DNA from: Bacteroidia bacterium
GTDB lineage: Bacteria; Bacteroidota; Bacteroidia; Palsa-965
Direction of reading: 5' to 3'
DNA: 64,000 bases
Assembly: GCA_025454955.1 (NCBI GenBank)
Contig: JALONL010000003.1
Location: forward strand, 207,426 to 271,425
Positions within the stretch are counted from its first letter, which is position 1. Every line of letters begins with the position of its first letter. Positions 26,903 to 35,075 of the stretch are shown one piece after another. Under the pieces are notes generated by a model. That model was given only the letters and a program-made list of their open reading frames with translations. It was not told the DNA's origin and did not search any database. A program made the position numbers and the translations under genes.

Positions 26903-27866
26903 ACAGTTACTTGTGCTGCTGCTGATTGTTCTGGTTCCTTCATTTGCCACGAGCCAGAACTACCGCCCGCTTCCCGGTGCAGGTGCCTCATGGCAGTTGG
27001 TAACGTACAGCTATTACTCCCAAACCTATAATACGCAAGATTATTACTATCTTGAAGTACCTTTGGTTAATTCCGATACTTCCATTCAAACCAATGTATA
27101 TCACAGATTAATTGAACATTCTCTGTTTTATCCTACTGGAAATTATCTCGGCGGGTTTCGTTCCGATTCAACCGGTAAAACGTGGTGGCTTCCTTCGGCT
27201 GACACTACCGAGTTTTTATTAATGGATTTAAATGTTAATCAGGGCGACACTGTAAGAAATGTATATTCAATAGATCAGACAGGATTACCGGCTACTCATG
27301 ATTTTTATGTGGATTCAACCGGAATAATGGTAACCGGCAGTTTGCCCCGAAAAACAGTTTATGTGAGGTCTGTTCCTTCGGGAATGAATATAAATATGTG
27401 GATTGAGGGATTAGGGGCATTTAACGGGTTTTTAAACAAAACATACAGTGCAGGCCCTCTTTACAGATTTGATAATTTCCTTTGCATCTCTTATGAAGAT
27501 ACAGTTTGGTACACAGGCGATTCATTAACTCCCAATCCACACTATTTCTCTTATTACCCTGACAGCATTCAAACAATGCCGGGTTCATGTGCCTTATATG
27601 TATTGTCGCTTGTGGGGCAGGAAGAACAATTGCCGGCAGAGCTTTGCATTTATCCAAATCCTGCCACATACGCATTCATTCTCGAACCCTCCACAAACCA
27701 ACTATCCACACTCCGCATCTTTTCACTATCCGCACAACTCCTGCACACCCAACGCATACAAGGCCGCACAGAAATTGACGTAAGCACTTTCCCCGAAGGA
27801 ATTTACCTGCTCGAACTGGAAACCCCGCAGGGCATTGTACGCCAAAAACTCGTGCTGCAACGCTGA
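26895..27866 (+). CDS. T9SS type A cargo protein, tandem copy 2
   Basis: A 323-residue secreted protein, paralogue of the preceding gene. It has a signal peptide 1-21 (QLLVLLLIVLVPSFATSQN), a body with DSTGKTWWLPSAD and WIEGLGAFNGFLN, and a sorting domain starting ICIYPNPATYAFILEPSTN and ending VRQKLVLQR. Function is unknown; the sorting domain directs it through the type IX system. The ATG at 26895 lies 5 bp before the upstream stop. A 47-bp run in the sorting domain (27753-27799) is identical to the one at 26789-26835. Confidence 0.85.
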   Translation: MNKQLLVLLLIVLVPSFATSQNYRPLPGAGASWQLVTYSYYSQTYNTQDYYYLEVPLVNSDTSIQTNVYHRLIEHSLFYPTGNYLGGFRSDSTGKTWWLPSADTTEFLLMDLNVNQGDTVRNVYSIDQTGLPATHDFYVDSTGIMVTGSLPRKTVYVRSVPSGMNINMWIEGLGAFNGFLNKTYSAGPLYRFDNFLCISYEDTVWYTGDSLTPNPHYFSYYPDSIQTMPGSCALYVLSLVGQEEQLPAELCIYPNPATYAFILEPSTNQLSTLRIFSLSAQLLHTQRIQGRTEIDVSTFPEGIYLLELETPQGIVRQKLVLQR

Positions 27867-27904
27867 GGGAGGGAAACGTCTGAAATAAGCCCCTCAATGG
27901 TATT

Positions 27905-27941
27905 AAAACCGGCCTGAAACGCATGTTTTCCGACCGGTTTT
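27905..27941 (+). terminator. Hairpin between the T9SS genes and lpxD
   Basis: AAAACCGG (27905-27912) pairs with CCGGTTTT (27934-27941) around a 21-nt loop; the second arm runs into T-rich sequence. It could terminate the T9SS transcript just ahead of the lpxD promoter. Confidence 0.4.
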
Positions 27942-27946
27942 TCTCG

Positions 27947-27954
27947 TATTTTTG
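27947..27954 (+). promoter_or_regulatory. Possible -7 box of lpxD
   Basis: TATTTTTG fits the Bacteroidota -7 consensus TAnnTTTG. It ends 5 bp before the lpxD ATG at 27960, so the transcript would be leaderless or nearly so. No clear TTTG -33 box is seen at the usual distance. Confidence 0.35.
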
Positions 27955-27959
27955 GGGCG

Positions 27960-28997
27960 ATGCAATTCAAAGCCCAACAAATTGCGGCGCTTACCGGCGG
28001 CACTGTGCATGGTGATGCCGATGCAGCCGTTTCCAAACTCGCCAAAATTGAAGAAGGCGAGCCGGGTTCTATCACTTTCCTCTCGAACCCGCTTTACGCG
28101 CCCCATATCTATACCACCCGCGCCACCATTGCCATTGTAAACAACGACTTTGCCCCCGAGCAGGCCCTGCCGCACACACTCACGCTGGTGCGTGTGCCCG
28201 ATGCCCGCCAGGCATTTGCACAACTGCTCGATGCATACAACCAGTTTCGTTTCAGCAAAACAGGCGTGGATGCTTCGGCGGTGGTCTCGGCCTCGGCCAA
28301 AATTGGCAATAACGTGTACATCGGGCCGCTGGCCGTGATTAGCGACCATGCCGTAATTGGCGACAATACCCGCATACACGCGCACGTATTTGTGGGCGAG
28401 GCGGCTCGCATTGGTCAGAATACGCTGCTGCACAGCGGTGTGCGGGTGTATCACGACTGTGTAATTGGCAACGACTGCATTGTGCAGGCCGGAGCCATTA
28501 TTGGCGGCGACGGTTTCGGGTTTCAGCCAAACAGTGCCAACAATTACCAGAAAGTGCCGCACATTGGCAATGTGGTGCTCGAAGACCATGTGGAAATTGG
28601 TGCAAACACCACCATAGACCGCGCCACACTCGGCTCCACCATTATCCGCCGCGGGGCCAAGCTCGATAATCTTATACAGATTGCCCACAACGTGGAAATT
28701 GGCGAAAACACCGTAATTGCCGCACAAACCGGCGTAGCAGGAAGCACCAAAATAGGCGCAAACTGCATGATTGGCGGGCAGGTGGGCATTGTGGGCCATC
28801 TCACCATTGGCAACGGTGCCAAAATTGCCGCGCAGTCGGGCATCGGTTCCAACATTGCCGAAAACGAAATCATGCAGGGCTCGCCCGCATTCGGCATTGG
28901 CGATTACAAGCGTTCGTATGTGCTTTTCCGCGGACTGCCCGCACTCAGCGACAAGGTAAAAGCCATAGAAAAACACCTCAACCTCAACGGAAAATAA
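27960..28997 (+). CDS. lpxD: UDP-3-O-acylglucosamine N-acyltransferase
   Basis: A 345-residue enzyme for the third step of lipid A synthesis: transfer of a 3-hydroxyacyl chain from ACP to the 2-amino group of UDP-3-O-acylglucosamine. It has an N-terminal uridine-binding domain (about 1-100), then a left-handed beta-helix of hexapeptide repeats (about 105-310) with the conserved GGDGFGFQ at 182-189 and the catalytic histidine His243 in [12 protein letters not shown]. Length matches LpxD. It is first in an operon with lpxC-fabZ (22 bp downstream) and lpxA, the usual Bacteroidota arrangement. It acts in the cytoplasm. Confidence 0.96.
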   Translation: MQFKAQQIAALTGGTVHGDADAAVSKLAKIEEGEPGSITFLSNPLYAPHIYTTRATIAIVNNDFAPEQALPHTLTLVRVPDARQAFAQLLDAYNQFRFSKTGVDASAVVSASAKIGNNVYIGPLAVISDHAVIGDNTRIHAHVFVGEAARIGQNTLLHSGVRVYHDCVIGNDCIVQAGAIIGGDGFGFQPNSANNYQKVPHIGNVVLEDHVEIGANTTIDRATLGSTIIRRGAKLDNLIQIAHNVEIGENTVIAAQTGVAGSTKIGANCMIGGQVGIVGHLTIGNGAKIAAQSGIGSNIAENEIMQGSPAFGIGDYKRSYVLFRGLPALSDKVKAIEKHLNLNGK

Positions 28998-29019
28998 CAG
29001 CCTCTCACACCATAGTTTC

Positions 29020-30450
29020 ATGAGCATTAAGCAACGCACTTTGCAATCGTCATGCACCGTTTCGGGTGTGGGACTGCACACGGGAAAAACTGTTAATCTT
29101 ACCTTCCATCCTGCGCCCGAAAATCACGGCTTTAAATTCCGCCGCATCGATTTGCCCGAACAGCCGGTGATTGAAGCCGATGTGGACAATGTAACCGACA
29201 CCGCGCGCGGCACCACGCTGGAGAAAAACGGCGGACGTGTAAGCACCGTGGAACATGCCTTAGCCGCGCTCATGGGTTGCGACCTCGACAATGTGCTCAT
29301 GGACATTGACGGTCCCGAAGTGCCCATTATCGACGGAAGCGCGTGGCCGTTTGTGCAGGCGCTCGAAGCCGTGGGATTTGTGGAGCAGGAGGCCGAACGC
29401 TATTACTTCGAGCTGAAAGAAAATCTCTCCTACGAAGATCCGGTGAAGAAAGTAGAAATGCTGGCCGTGCCGCAGGACGAATTTCGTGTAACGGTTATGG
29501 TGGACTACAACAGCGAAATTCTGGGTACACAGCACGCGTCGATGTACAAAATCGATGAGTTTAAGGAAAACATTGCCCGCTGCCGCACCTTCGTGTTTAT
29601 TCACGAACTCGAAGCCCTGCTGCAGCACAACCTCATTAAAGGCGGCGATCTTGACAACGCCATTGTACTTGTGGACCGCGAACTGCCTGCCGAAAAACTC
29701 GATCACCTGCGCAAAGTATTCAACAAGCCCAATGTGGAAGTAAAAGGCCGCGGCGTGCTCAACAATACACAACTGCATTTTTACAACGAACCCGCCCGCC
29801 ACAAACTCTTGGACATTGTGGGCGATCTGGCGCTGGTGGGCGTACACATGAAAGTGCATATTCTGGCCGCCCGCCCCGGACATGCCGGCAACGTGGATTT
29901 TGCCCGCAAGCTCAAGGCACTGGTGAAAAAAGAACGTAGCAAAAAAACCGAAGTCAATTACGACCCGCAGGCCCCCGCCATTTTCGATGTGCGCGAGATC
30001 ATGAAAATACTCCCGCACCGCCAGCCCTTCCTCATGGTCGATAAAATCACCGAAATAAGCGAAACGCATGTGGTTGGGGTGAAAAATATTACCATGACCG
30101 AGTTCTGGACACAGGGCCATTTCCCCGACGAACCCATTATGCCCGGCGTGCTGCTGGTAGAAGCCATGGCGCAAACCGGCGGTGTGCTTTGCCTCAAAAC
30201 CGTACCCGATCCGGAAAACTACCAGACCTACTTCCTCAAAATGGAAGGCGTGAAGTTTAAACAGAAAGTAGTACCCGGCGATTCGTGCGTGTTTAAACTC
30301 GAACTCATCGACCCCATTCGTCGCGGACTTTGCCACATGAAAGGCACTACTTACGTAAACAACAAAGTAGTAGCCGAGGCCGATATGCTGGCGCAGATTG
30401 TAAAAGTGCGCGGCATCGAAAAGAAAGAAGCTCAACCCGCCGGTGTATGA
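29020..30450 (+). CDS. lpxC-fabZ: Bifunctional LpxC deacetylase / FabZ dehydratase
   Basis: A 476-residue fusion. Residues 1-305 are LpxC, the zinc deacetylase that commits UDP-3-O-acyl-GlcNAc to lipid A. The zinc ligands His79 (STVEHALAA), His261 and Asp265 (HKLLDIVGD) and the catalytic His288 (GHAG) are all present. Residues 320-470 are FabZ, the 3-hydroxyacyl-ACP dehydratase of fatty acid synthesis, with LPHRQPFLMVD and the active-site pair His367 (GHFPDEP) and Glu381 (VEAMAQ). The fusion is characteristic of Bacteroidota and couples the use of 3-hydroxyacyl-ACP by the two pathways. Its stop overlaps the lpxA start. Confidence 0.97.
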   Translation: MSIKQRTLQSSCTVSGVGLHTGKTVNLTFHPAPENHGFKFRRIDLPEQPVIEADVDNVTDTARGTTLEKNGGRVSTVEHALAALMGCDLDNVLMDIDGPEVPIIDGSAWPFVQALEAVGFVEQEAERYYFELKENLSYEDPVKKVEMLAVPQDEFRVTVMVDYNSEILGTQHASMYKIDEFKENIARCRTFVFIHELEALLQHNLIKGGDLDNAIVLVDRELPAEKLDHLRKVFNKPNVEVKGRGVLNNTQLHFYNEPARHKLLDIVGDLALVGVHMKVHILAARPGHAGNVDFARKLKALVKKERSKKTEVNYDPQAPAIFDVREIMKILPHRQPFLMVDKITEISETHVVGVKNITMTEFWTQGHFPDEPIMPGVLLVEAMAQTGGVLCLKTVPDPENYQTYFLKMEGVKFKQKVVPGDSCVFKLELIDPIRRGLCHMKGTTYVNNKVVAEADMLAQIVKVRGIEKKEAQPAGV

Positions 30451-31223
30451 TTTCTCCACTCGCCTACATTCATCCCGACGCTAAAATTGCTTCCGGTGTA
30501 ACCGTTGAACCCTTTGCCTACATTGAAGGCAATGTGGAAATCGGCGAAGGCTCGTGGATAGGGCCCAACGCCACCATTATGAACGGTGCCCGCATTGGCA
30601 AAAACTGCCGCATCTTTCCAGGTGCAGTTATCAGCGCCATTCCGCAGGATCTGAAATTTGCCGGCGAAGAAACCACCACCGAAATAGGCGACAATACTAC
30701 CATACGCGAGTGCGTAACACTTAACCGCGGCACGGTTGATAAGTTCAAAACCGTAATCGGCAGCAACTGCCTGCTTATGGCTTACGTGCATGTGGGCCAC
30801 GACAGTATGGTGGGAAATAATGTAATACTTGCCAATTCGGTCAATCTCTCGGGCCACGTTACCATCGAAGACTGGGCCATACTCGAAGGCTATGTGGGCG
30901 TGGGCCAGTTTGTGCGCATAGGCGCGCATTCGTTTATTGGCGGACAAACAGGAGTGCGCAAAAACGTACCTCCGTTTGTAAAAGCCGCCCGCGAGCCGCT
31001 GGCTTATGTGGGCGTAAACAGCATCGGCCTCAGCCGCCGCGGTTTCAGCCGCGAAAGTATTCTGGCCATTGAAGACATTTACCGCACGCTGTATGTGAAA
31101 GGATTGAATGTATCCAATGCCGTTTCGGTAATTGAAAAGGAAGCGCCAGAATCGGCAGAGAAGGAACAGATACTTACATTTATCCGCAATTCAAAAGACG
31201 GAATCATTCGCGGCTTAGTCTGA
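30447..31223 (+). CDS. lpxA: UDP-N-acetylglucosamine O-acyltransferase
   Basis: A 258-residue LpxA, first enzyme of lipid A synthesis, transferring a 3-hydroxyacyl chain from ACP to UDP-GlcNAc. The first 180 residues are hexapeptide beta-helix, with the catalytic histidine His118 in YVHVGHDSMVGN; the helical C-terminal domain has RRGFSRESI. The start at 30447 overlaps the lpxC-fabZ stop as ATGA and gives the family's usual length; an earlier in-frame start would lie deep inside fabZ. Third gene of the lpx operon. The operon probably ends here, in the palindromic sequence after 31225. Confidence 0.96.
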   Translation: MISPLAYIHPDAKIASGVTVEPFAYIEGNVEIGEGSWIGPNATIMNGARIGKNCRIFPGAVISAIPQDLKFAGEETTTEIGDNTTIRECVTLNRGTVDKFKTVIGSNCLLMAYVHVGHDSMVGNNVILANSVNLSGHVTIEDWAILEGYVGVGQFVRIGAHSFIGGQTGVRKNVPPFVKAAREPLAYVGVNSIGLSRRGFSRESILAIEDIYRTLYVKGLNVSNAVSVIEKEAPESAEKEQILTFIRNSKDGIIRGLV

Positions 31224-31224
31224 A

Positions 31225-31310
31225 CAGCGGGCAAAGCCCGCTGCGGAAAGTTTTCTTCGGCAAAGCCGGATAAACTTTCCGCTAATCTGAAGCAAGTCTC
31301 CCGACTTGCT
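31225..31310. repeat. Palindromic intergenic element, copy 1
   Basis: Directly after lpxA comes CAGCGGGC/GCCCGCTG (31225-31243), which may terminate the lpx operon. A 68-bp composite follows at 31243-31310: GCGGAAAGTTT / AAACTTTCCGC (31243-31253, 31272-31282) enclosing a CGGC/GCCG hairpin, then 9 bp later AGCAAGTC / GACTTGCT (31291-31310). The same layout and length recurs at 34704-34772. Confidence 0.8.
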
Positions 31311-31366
31311 AAACCAAGCCCTCTGCATCAATATTCCCATTATCCAAAGCCCAATACACACCGGGC

Positions 31367-31405
31367 ACAATTTATTTCATCGCCTTTGGCGATGAAATAA
31401 ATTGT
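31367..31405. repeat. Perfect 18-bp inverted repeat
   Basis: ACAATTTATTTCATCGCC and its exact reverse complement are separated by TTT, giving an 18-bp stem with a 3-nt loop. No T-run follows on either strand, so a simple terminator is unlikely. From 31406 to the next gene at 31654 the sequence is AT-rich and holds nothing else I can support, apart from a possible promoter box TATTTTTA at 31626-31633. Confidence 0.85.
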
Positions 31406-31653
31406 ACAGAAATAAATATTCCCCCTAAAAAATTACATTAAAATATATCAATAGATTTATCCGGAAAAAATTCCTAAAATTCCCCCAAAAATCTTCTGAT
31501 AAATTCCCCACCTGAATCCGCATCCACATTAGTCCTCAAAAAACAATCAGAAACCACGTAATCACATCCCCCAAAAATCCTCACAATTCCTTTTTTAATA
31601 TCCCGCTCCGCTTCGTCACAATCCTTATTTTTACCTTCAAACAAACTAAACTC

Positions 31654-32280
31654 ATGCAACATACACTTCGCCTTGCGTTCGCCTGTGCCTTGTTTGTCGG
31701 TTTTACTTCCTGTTCCGAAAACGAGGGCAAACCTGCTGCAAAAACCGATTCGGTGGCAGCACCCGCCACCGAAAACAAACCCCAGCCCGATCAGGCAGCC
31801 ACAGCCACAAAGGCTGAGTTTACCTGCAATCTCGGCGGCTCGCCGTGGCGCGGAGCCGGCTTCTTCAACTCACATCTTTACTACGCCGGAGGAAACAGCA
31901 TGTTTAAAAAGCCGTATCCTCATGCCATGATTACCTTTCGGTCAATCACGGCCAACGATACCCGCCAGCTAAACATCATGATAAATAATTTCGACGGAAA
32001 AACCGGCGTAATTCCCGCCAAAAACCTCGAAATCCTGCTCTCCGGCTCGCCCGACGGCGATAACAAAAATTCAGTCATGCTGGGCAACGGCCGTAAAGAC
32101 GCACCTTCGCCATTTACCGTAGAAATTACCAAATGGGAAAGCAAAGAGGCCAACAAAGCCATTGCTTCCGGCAAAGTAAGCGGCAAGCTCACCGGCTACC
32201 TGGGCGACAAAAGTTCTTCGGAAATTACCGACGGTGTATTTACCGATATCGAAGTGCAGGTATTTACCGAGAAGTATTAA
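31654..32280 (+). CDS. Putative lipoprotein of unknown function
   Basis: A 208-residue exported protein. The N-terminus (LAFACALFVGFTSCSEN) is a lipoprotein signal with a lipobox at FTSC, so the mature protein starts at Cys20 or thereabouts. A low-complexity A/P/T-rich linker follows (about 25-50). The rest is a compact beta-rich domain (FTCNLGGSPWRGAGFFNSHLY, NIMINNFDGKTGVI) that resembles small Bacteroidota lipoprotein domains of the DUF6252 kind; the match is from memory and uncertain. It is monocistronic, with its own terminator. Confidence 0.75.
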   Translation: MQHTLRLAFACALFVGFTSCSENEGKPAAKTDSVAAPATENKPQPDQAATATKAEFTCNLGGSPWRGAGFFNSHLYYAGGNSMFKKPYPHAMITFRSITANDTRQLNIMINNFDGKTGVIPAKNLEILLSGSPDGDNKNSVMLGNGRKDAPSPFTVEITKWESKEANKAIASGKVSGKLTGYLGDKSSSEITDGVFTDIEVQVFTEKY

Positions 32281-32306
32281 TTCTGCATTACTGTATATGT
32301 TACCGC

Positions 32307-32340
32307 GATGAGGCCAGTCTAAAAAGCTGGCCTCATCTTT
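32307..32340 (+). terminator. Intrinsic terminator after the lipoprotein gene
   Basis: An 11-bp perfect stem GATGAGGCCAG / CTGGCCTCATC (32307-32317, 32327-32337) with a 9-nt loop, followed by TTTGT, 26 bp after the stop codon. Confidence 0.7.
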
Positions 32341-32369
32341 GTATCTTGGAGCTTACAATACCAAAGCCC

Positions 32370-32921
32370 ATGCGCCATTTTTCCTTATTCATACTCTTTA
32401 CCTTCCCGTTTTTATTCCAGCAAAGCAATCCGGCTCCGGCCCGCGTGCAAACCTGGCTCAACGGCCATGTGGAACGCTGGGACGTGGAAATAGGCGATAA
32501 AAAAGGCGAGTTTGAAATTGGGTTTAAAAACGATCCCAATACGTGGCGCTACACCAGCAACGGGCAGGAAGTGCTCATCGAAACTTACTTCAAAGACCAT
32601 TACAACCACTGGCAGTTCACCATCGGCAAACAGCATTTTTACCTCGAAACACAAATGCCCGGCTCGTGGACACGCTGGCAGCTTACCGGCGACACCCTGC
32701 AAAAAGTACGCATCGAAACCTTTTACGGCCAAAGCTGGGACAACTGGAATTTTGAGTCGGCCGCGGGCCGCTGCCAGATTGCCACCCGCATCCACAACCG
32801 CTTTGAAGACTGGGAAATTACCGGCCCGCACGATAAACTCAGCGAGGGCGAACGTATGGCGGCGTTGTTTCTGCCGGTGTTAATTGGCCGTATTCAGCAA
32901 AAGGGTTTGTTTAAGGATTAA
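32370..32921 (+). CDS. Secreted tryptophan-rich hypothetical protein
   Basis: A 183-residue protein with a signal peptide (RHFSLFILFTFPFLFQQSNP). The mature part is built from about five repeats of roughly 25 residues with spaced tryptophans (VQTWLNGHVERWDVEIG, YNHWQFTIG, SWTRWQLTG, WDNWNFES, FEDWEITG), suggesting a regular beta structure. I do not recognise the family. The ATG at 32370 is chosen because it begins a clean signal peptide and follows a TATCTTGG box (32342-32349). The next gene starts 26 bp downstream. Confidence 0.7.
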   Translation: MRHFSLFILFTFPFLFQQSNPAPARVQTWLNGHVERWDVEIGDKKGEFEIGFKNDPNTWRYTSNGQEVLIETYFKDHYNHWQFTIGKQHFYLETQMPGSWTRWQLTGDTLQKVRIETFYGQSWDNWNFESAAGRCQIATRIHNRFEDWEITGPHDKLSEGERMAALFLPVLIGRIQQKGLFKD

Positions 32922-32947
32922 GCTATCCTGCTTACCTTCGCTGGCGT

Positions 32948-33559
32948 ATGCAAATTGAGCTATCGTCTGTGGGGCGGCGTTTTAACCGCGAATGGATTTT
33001 CCGCCACGTCACGCACACGTTCGCGGAAGGTTCGCGCACGTTGCTTACCGGGGGCAATGGTTCGGGCAAATCCACCTTGCTGCAGGTGGTGGCGGGCAAT
33101 CTTCTGCCCAGCGAAGGCAAGGTACACCGGCACGGCGTGGACGATGCCCAGGCCTACCGCCAGCTCAGTATGGCCGCGCCCTACCTCGAACTCATGGAAG
33201 AATTTACCCTGGCCGAAAGCATTTCGTTTCAGGCCAAATTCAAGCCCTGGCGCGGGCAGCTTTCCAATGCACAGGTGCTGGAACTTTCGGGACTTACCCA
33301 TGCCGCCCACAAAGCCATACGCCATTATTCCTCGGGCATGAAACAGCGCGCCCGCCTGCTGCTGGCCATTATGGCCGATACGCCTTTGCTGCTTTTAGAC
33401 GAGCCCTGCGCCAATTTAGACCGCGCCGCCATGCAATGGTATGCAGGTCTGGTTTCGGCCCATATCGAAAACCGCACCGTAATTGTGTGCTCCAACCAGC
33501 AGCCCGAAGAACATTTTTTCTGCACCTCACAGCTCAGCATCGAGCAATTCAAGCCCTGA
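32948..33559 (+). CDS. ABC transporter ATP-binding protein
   Basis: A 203-residue ATPase subunit with Walker A GGNGSGKST (35-43), a signature YSSGMKQRARL and Walker B LLLLDEP. It is short, a bare nucleotide-binding domain. No membrane subunit is encoded next to it, so the permease is elsewhere, or the protein serves in a process such as CcmA-like haem export; CcmA proteins have this length. Substrate unknown. It is 4 bp upstream of a DinB-family gene. Confidence 0.85.
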   Translation: MQIELSSVGRRFNREWIFRHVTHTFAEGSRTLLTGGNGSGKSTLLQVVAGNLLPSEGKVHRHGVDDAQAYRQLSMAAPYLELMEEFTLAESISFQAKFKPWRGQLSNAQVLELSGLTHAAHKAIRHYSSGMKQRARLLLAIMADTPLLLLDEPCANLDRAAMQWYAGLVSAHIENRTVIVCSNQQPEEHFFCTSQLSIEQFKP

Positions 33560-33563
33560 AACC

Positions 33564-34019
33564 ATGTCGGCCACACCCATCACCGATGCCTGGCACACCA
33601 ACTGCCGCCACACGCAGTTTCTGCTTCATGAACTTACGCAGGAACAGTTGGACTATCGCCAAACCCCGCGCAGCAAAACCATTGCCTCCCAGTTTCGCCA
33701 CATAGCCATGATGCGCAAATACTGGCTCGAAACCCTGGAGCCCGCCACCGGCAAATCCATCGCCCCGCCCGATGCCGACACCACTAACCCCGTGGAACTG
33801 GCCGGTTTTCTCACCCTCACCGCCAATCACATAGCCCGCCTGCTCGAAACCGCCGAAACCACCGGCAAACTAAAAGGCTACAAAGCCGGACCCACCATGT
33901 TTCTGGCCTACGTATGCGCCCACGAAGGCCATCACCGCGGACAAATACTGCTTTACCTCAAAACCGGCGGCCTTCCGTTTGATAAGGCCAAAAGCTATAA
34001 ACTCTGGGAGTGGAAATAG
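33564..34019 (+). CDS. DinB-family protein
   Basis: A 151-residue four-helix-bundle protein of the DinB/YfiT superfamily. The three metal-binding histidine positions look present: His46 in FRHIAMM, and HEGHHRGQ near residue 120-127. Family members include thiol- or bacillithiol-transferases and many of unknown function, cytoplasmic. The ATG at 33564 is 4 bp after the ABC ATPase stop, so the two are likely co-transcribed. Confidence 0.8.
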   Translation: MSATPITDAWHTNCRHTQFLLHELTQEQLDYRQTPRSKTIASQFRHIAMMRKYWLETLEPATGKSIAPPDADTTNPVELAGFLTLTANHIARLLETAETTGKLKGYKAGPTMFLAYVCAHEGHHRGQILLYLKTGGLPFDKAKSYKLWEWK

Positions 34020-34031
34020 CCCTATTTTGCT

Positions 34032-34039
34032 ATCTTTGC
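34032..34039 (+). promoter_or_regulatory. -7 promoter box for efp
   Basis: TATCTTTG matches TAnnTTTG exactly, 44 bp before the efp ATG and just after the stop of the preceding gene. No TTTG -33 box is evident at the expected spacing. Confidence 0.5.
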
Positions 34040-34082
34040 GCCTCATTCCTTAGTAACGTTCAACTGATTAAACTCAATTCAA

Positions 34083-34646
34083 ATGGCAGATACCGGTGAT
34101 GTAAGCCTCGGTACGTTCCTCCGCTACAACGGCGAACTTGTGCAGGTTGTAGAATGGCAGCACAGAACTCCCGGCAACCTCCGTGCTTTTTATCAGGGCA
34201 AAATGCGTGTTCTGAGCAACGGAAAACTCGTTGAAAATCGTTTCCGCTCCGGCGAAGGCGTGGAAATTGTGTATGTGGAATACCGCAACCTCCAGTTTAT
34301 TTACCCCGAAGACAATAACATTGTCCTCATGGATAAAGACTCTTTCGAGCAAATCTATCTCCCCAAAGATATGATTACCAGCGGCCTCGAATTCCTCAAA
34401 GAAGGTATGGATGTAAAAGTATGGTTTGAAAGCGACCAGCCCATTTCGGCCGAAGCCCCCAACCATGTGGAACTTCTCATCACCTACACCGAGCCCGGCC
34501 TCAAAGGCGATACCGCCACCAACACCCTGAAACCCGCCACGGTTGAAACCGGCGCTGAAGTGCGTGTGCCGCTCTTCTGCAGCGAAGGTGATATGATTCG
34601 TATCGATACCCGCAGTGGTGCTTATGTGGAGCGTGTAAAGCAGTAA
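34083..34646 (+). CDS. efp: Translation elongation factor P
   Basis: A 187-residue EF-P with the KOW-like domain and two OB domains. The C-terminal signature GDMIRIDTRSGAYVERVK is intact. It binds ribosomes stalled on polyproline and promotes peptide bond formation. The N-terminal loop that reaches the peptidyl-transferase centre reads HRTPGNLRAF, so the tip residue that is a modified lysine in E. coli (PGK) is asparagine here, with leucine and arginine after it. From memory many Bacteroidota EF-P proteins share TPGNLRAF. No modification gene (epmA, earP, ymfI) is in the window. It has its own promoter and terminator. Confidence 0.95.
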   Translation: MADTGDVSLGTFLRYNGELVQVVEWQHRTPGNLRAFYQGKMRVLSNGKLVENRFRSGEGVEIVYVEYRNLQFIYPEDNNIVLMDKDSFEQIYLPKDMITSGLEFLKEGMDVKVWFESDQPISAEAPNHVELLITYTEPGLKGDTATNTLKPATVETGAEVRVPLFCSEGDMIRIDTRSGAYVERVKQ

Positions 34647-34667
34647 GTAATTTCCTTTCTTACATAT

Positions 34668-34696
34668 ACAAAGTCCGGCTTTTGGCCGGACTTTGT
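34668..34696 (+). terminator. Hairpin terminator after efp
   Basis: A perfect 12-bp stem ACAAAGTCCGGC / GCCGGACTTTGT with a 5-nt loop, 21 bp after the efp stop, followed by CGTTTGC. Confidence 0.7.
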
Positions 34697-34703
34697 CGTT
34701 TGC

Positions 34704-34772
34704 TGCGGGAAGTTTATATCGCCTTCGGCGATTGAAACTTTCTGCAAGTTTGATGCAAGTCTCCGGACTTGC
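34704..34772. repeat. Palindromic intergenic element, copy 2
   Basis: The element has the same build as the one at 31243-31310: TGCGGGAAGTTT and AAACTTTCTGCA as outer arms (34704-34715, 34735-34746), an inner ATCGCC/GGCGAT hairpin (34718-34732), then 9 bp later GCAAGTC/GACTTGC (34755-34772). Length is 69 bp against 68 bp. Arm differences are partly G-T pairs, so the fold is kept better than the sequence. Confidence 0.8.
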
Positions 34773-34806
34773 GAAAGCGGAGGATTGGGGTTCCCTCCCC
34801 CTCCCC

Positions 34807-35075
34807 GGGAATCGGGAATCCGGGAATGTGATTCCCGGTTTTTCCGATTTCCGAAAAATAACCTTTGCATTTTCTGTTTTGAATCTGTGCGCTGCGCGAT
34901 GCCTCGCGCAGCTACGGGAATCGGGAATCCGGGTATATGATTCCCGGTTTTCCCGATTCCCGAAAAATCACCTTTTCATTTTCTGTTTTGAATCTGTGCG
35001 CTGCGCGATGCCTCGCGCAGCTACGGGAATCGGGAATCCGGGTATATGATTCCCGGGTTTCCCGATTCCCGTAAA
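34807..35075. repeat. 109-bp direct repeat, 2.5 copies, each with two hairpins
   Basis: Copies begin at 34807, 34916 and 35025, exactly 109 bp apart. Each begins with an arm GGGAATCGGGAATCC and a matching arm TTCCCGATTCCCG about 30 bp later, giving a stem of 13 bp or more. The linker CATTTTCTGTTTTGAATC follows, then GCTGCGCGA/TCGCGCAGC, a 9-bp stem with a TGCC loop. The third copy stops after the first hairpin. From 35076 to the next gene at 35261 I see nothing further. Confidence 0.9.

Noticed and set aside
31474..31662. Minus-strand frame of 62 codons
   Set aside because: Overlaps the start of the lipoprotein gene, lies in AT-rich spacer DNA and matches nothing recognised; it could still be real but is unsupported.
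32948..33559. Complete ABC transporter
   Set aside because: Only the ATPase is present; neighbours are not membrane proteins.
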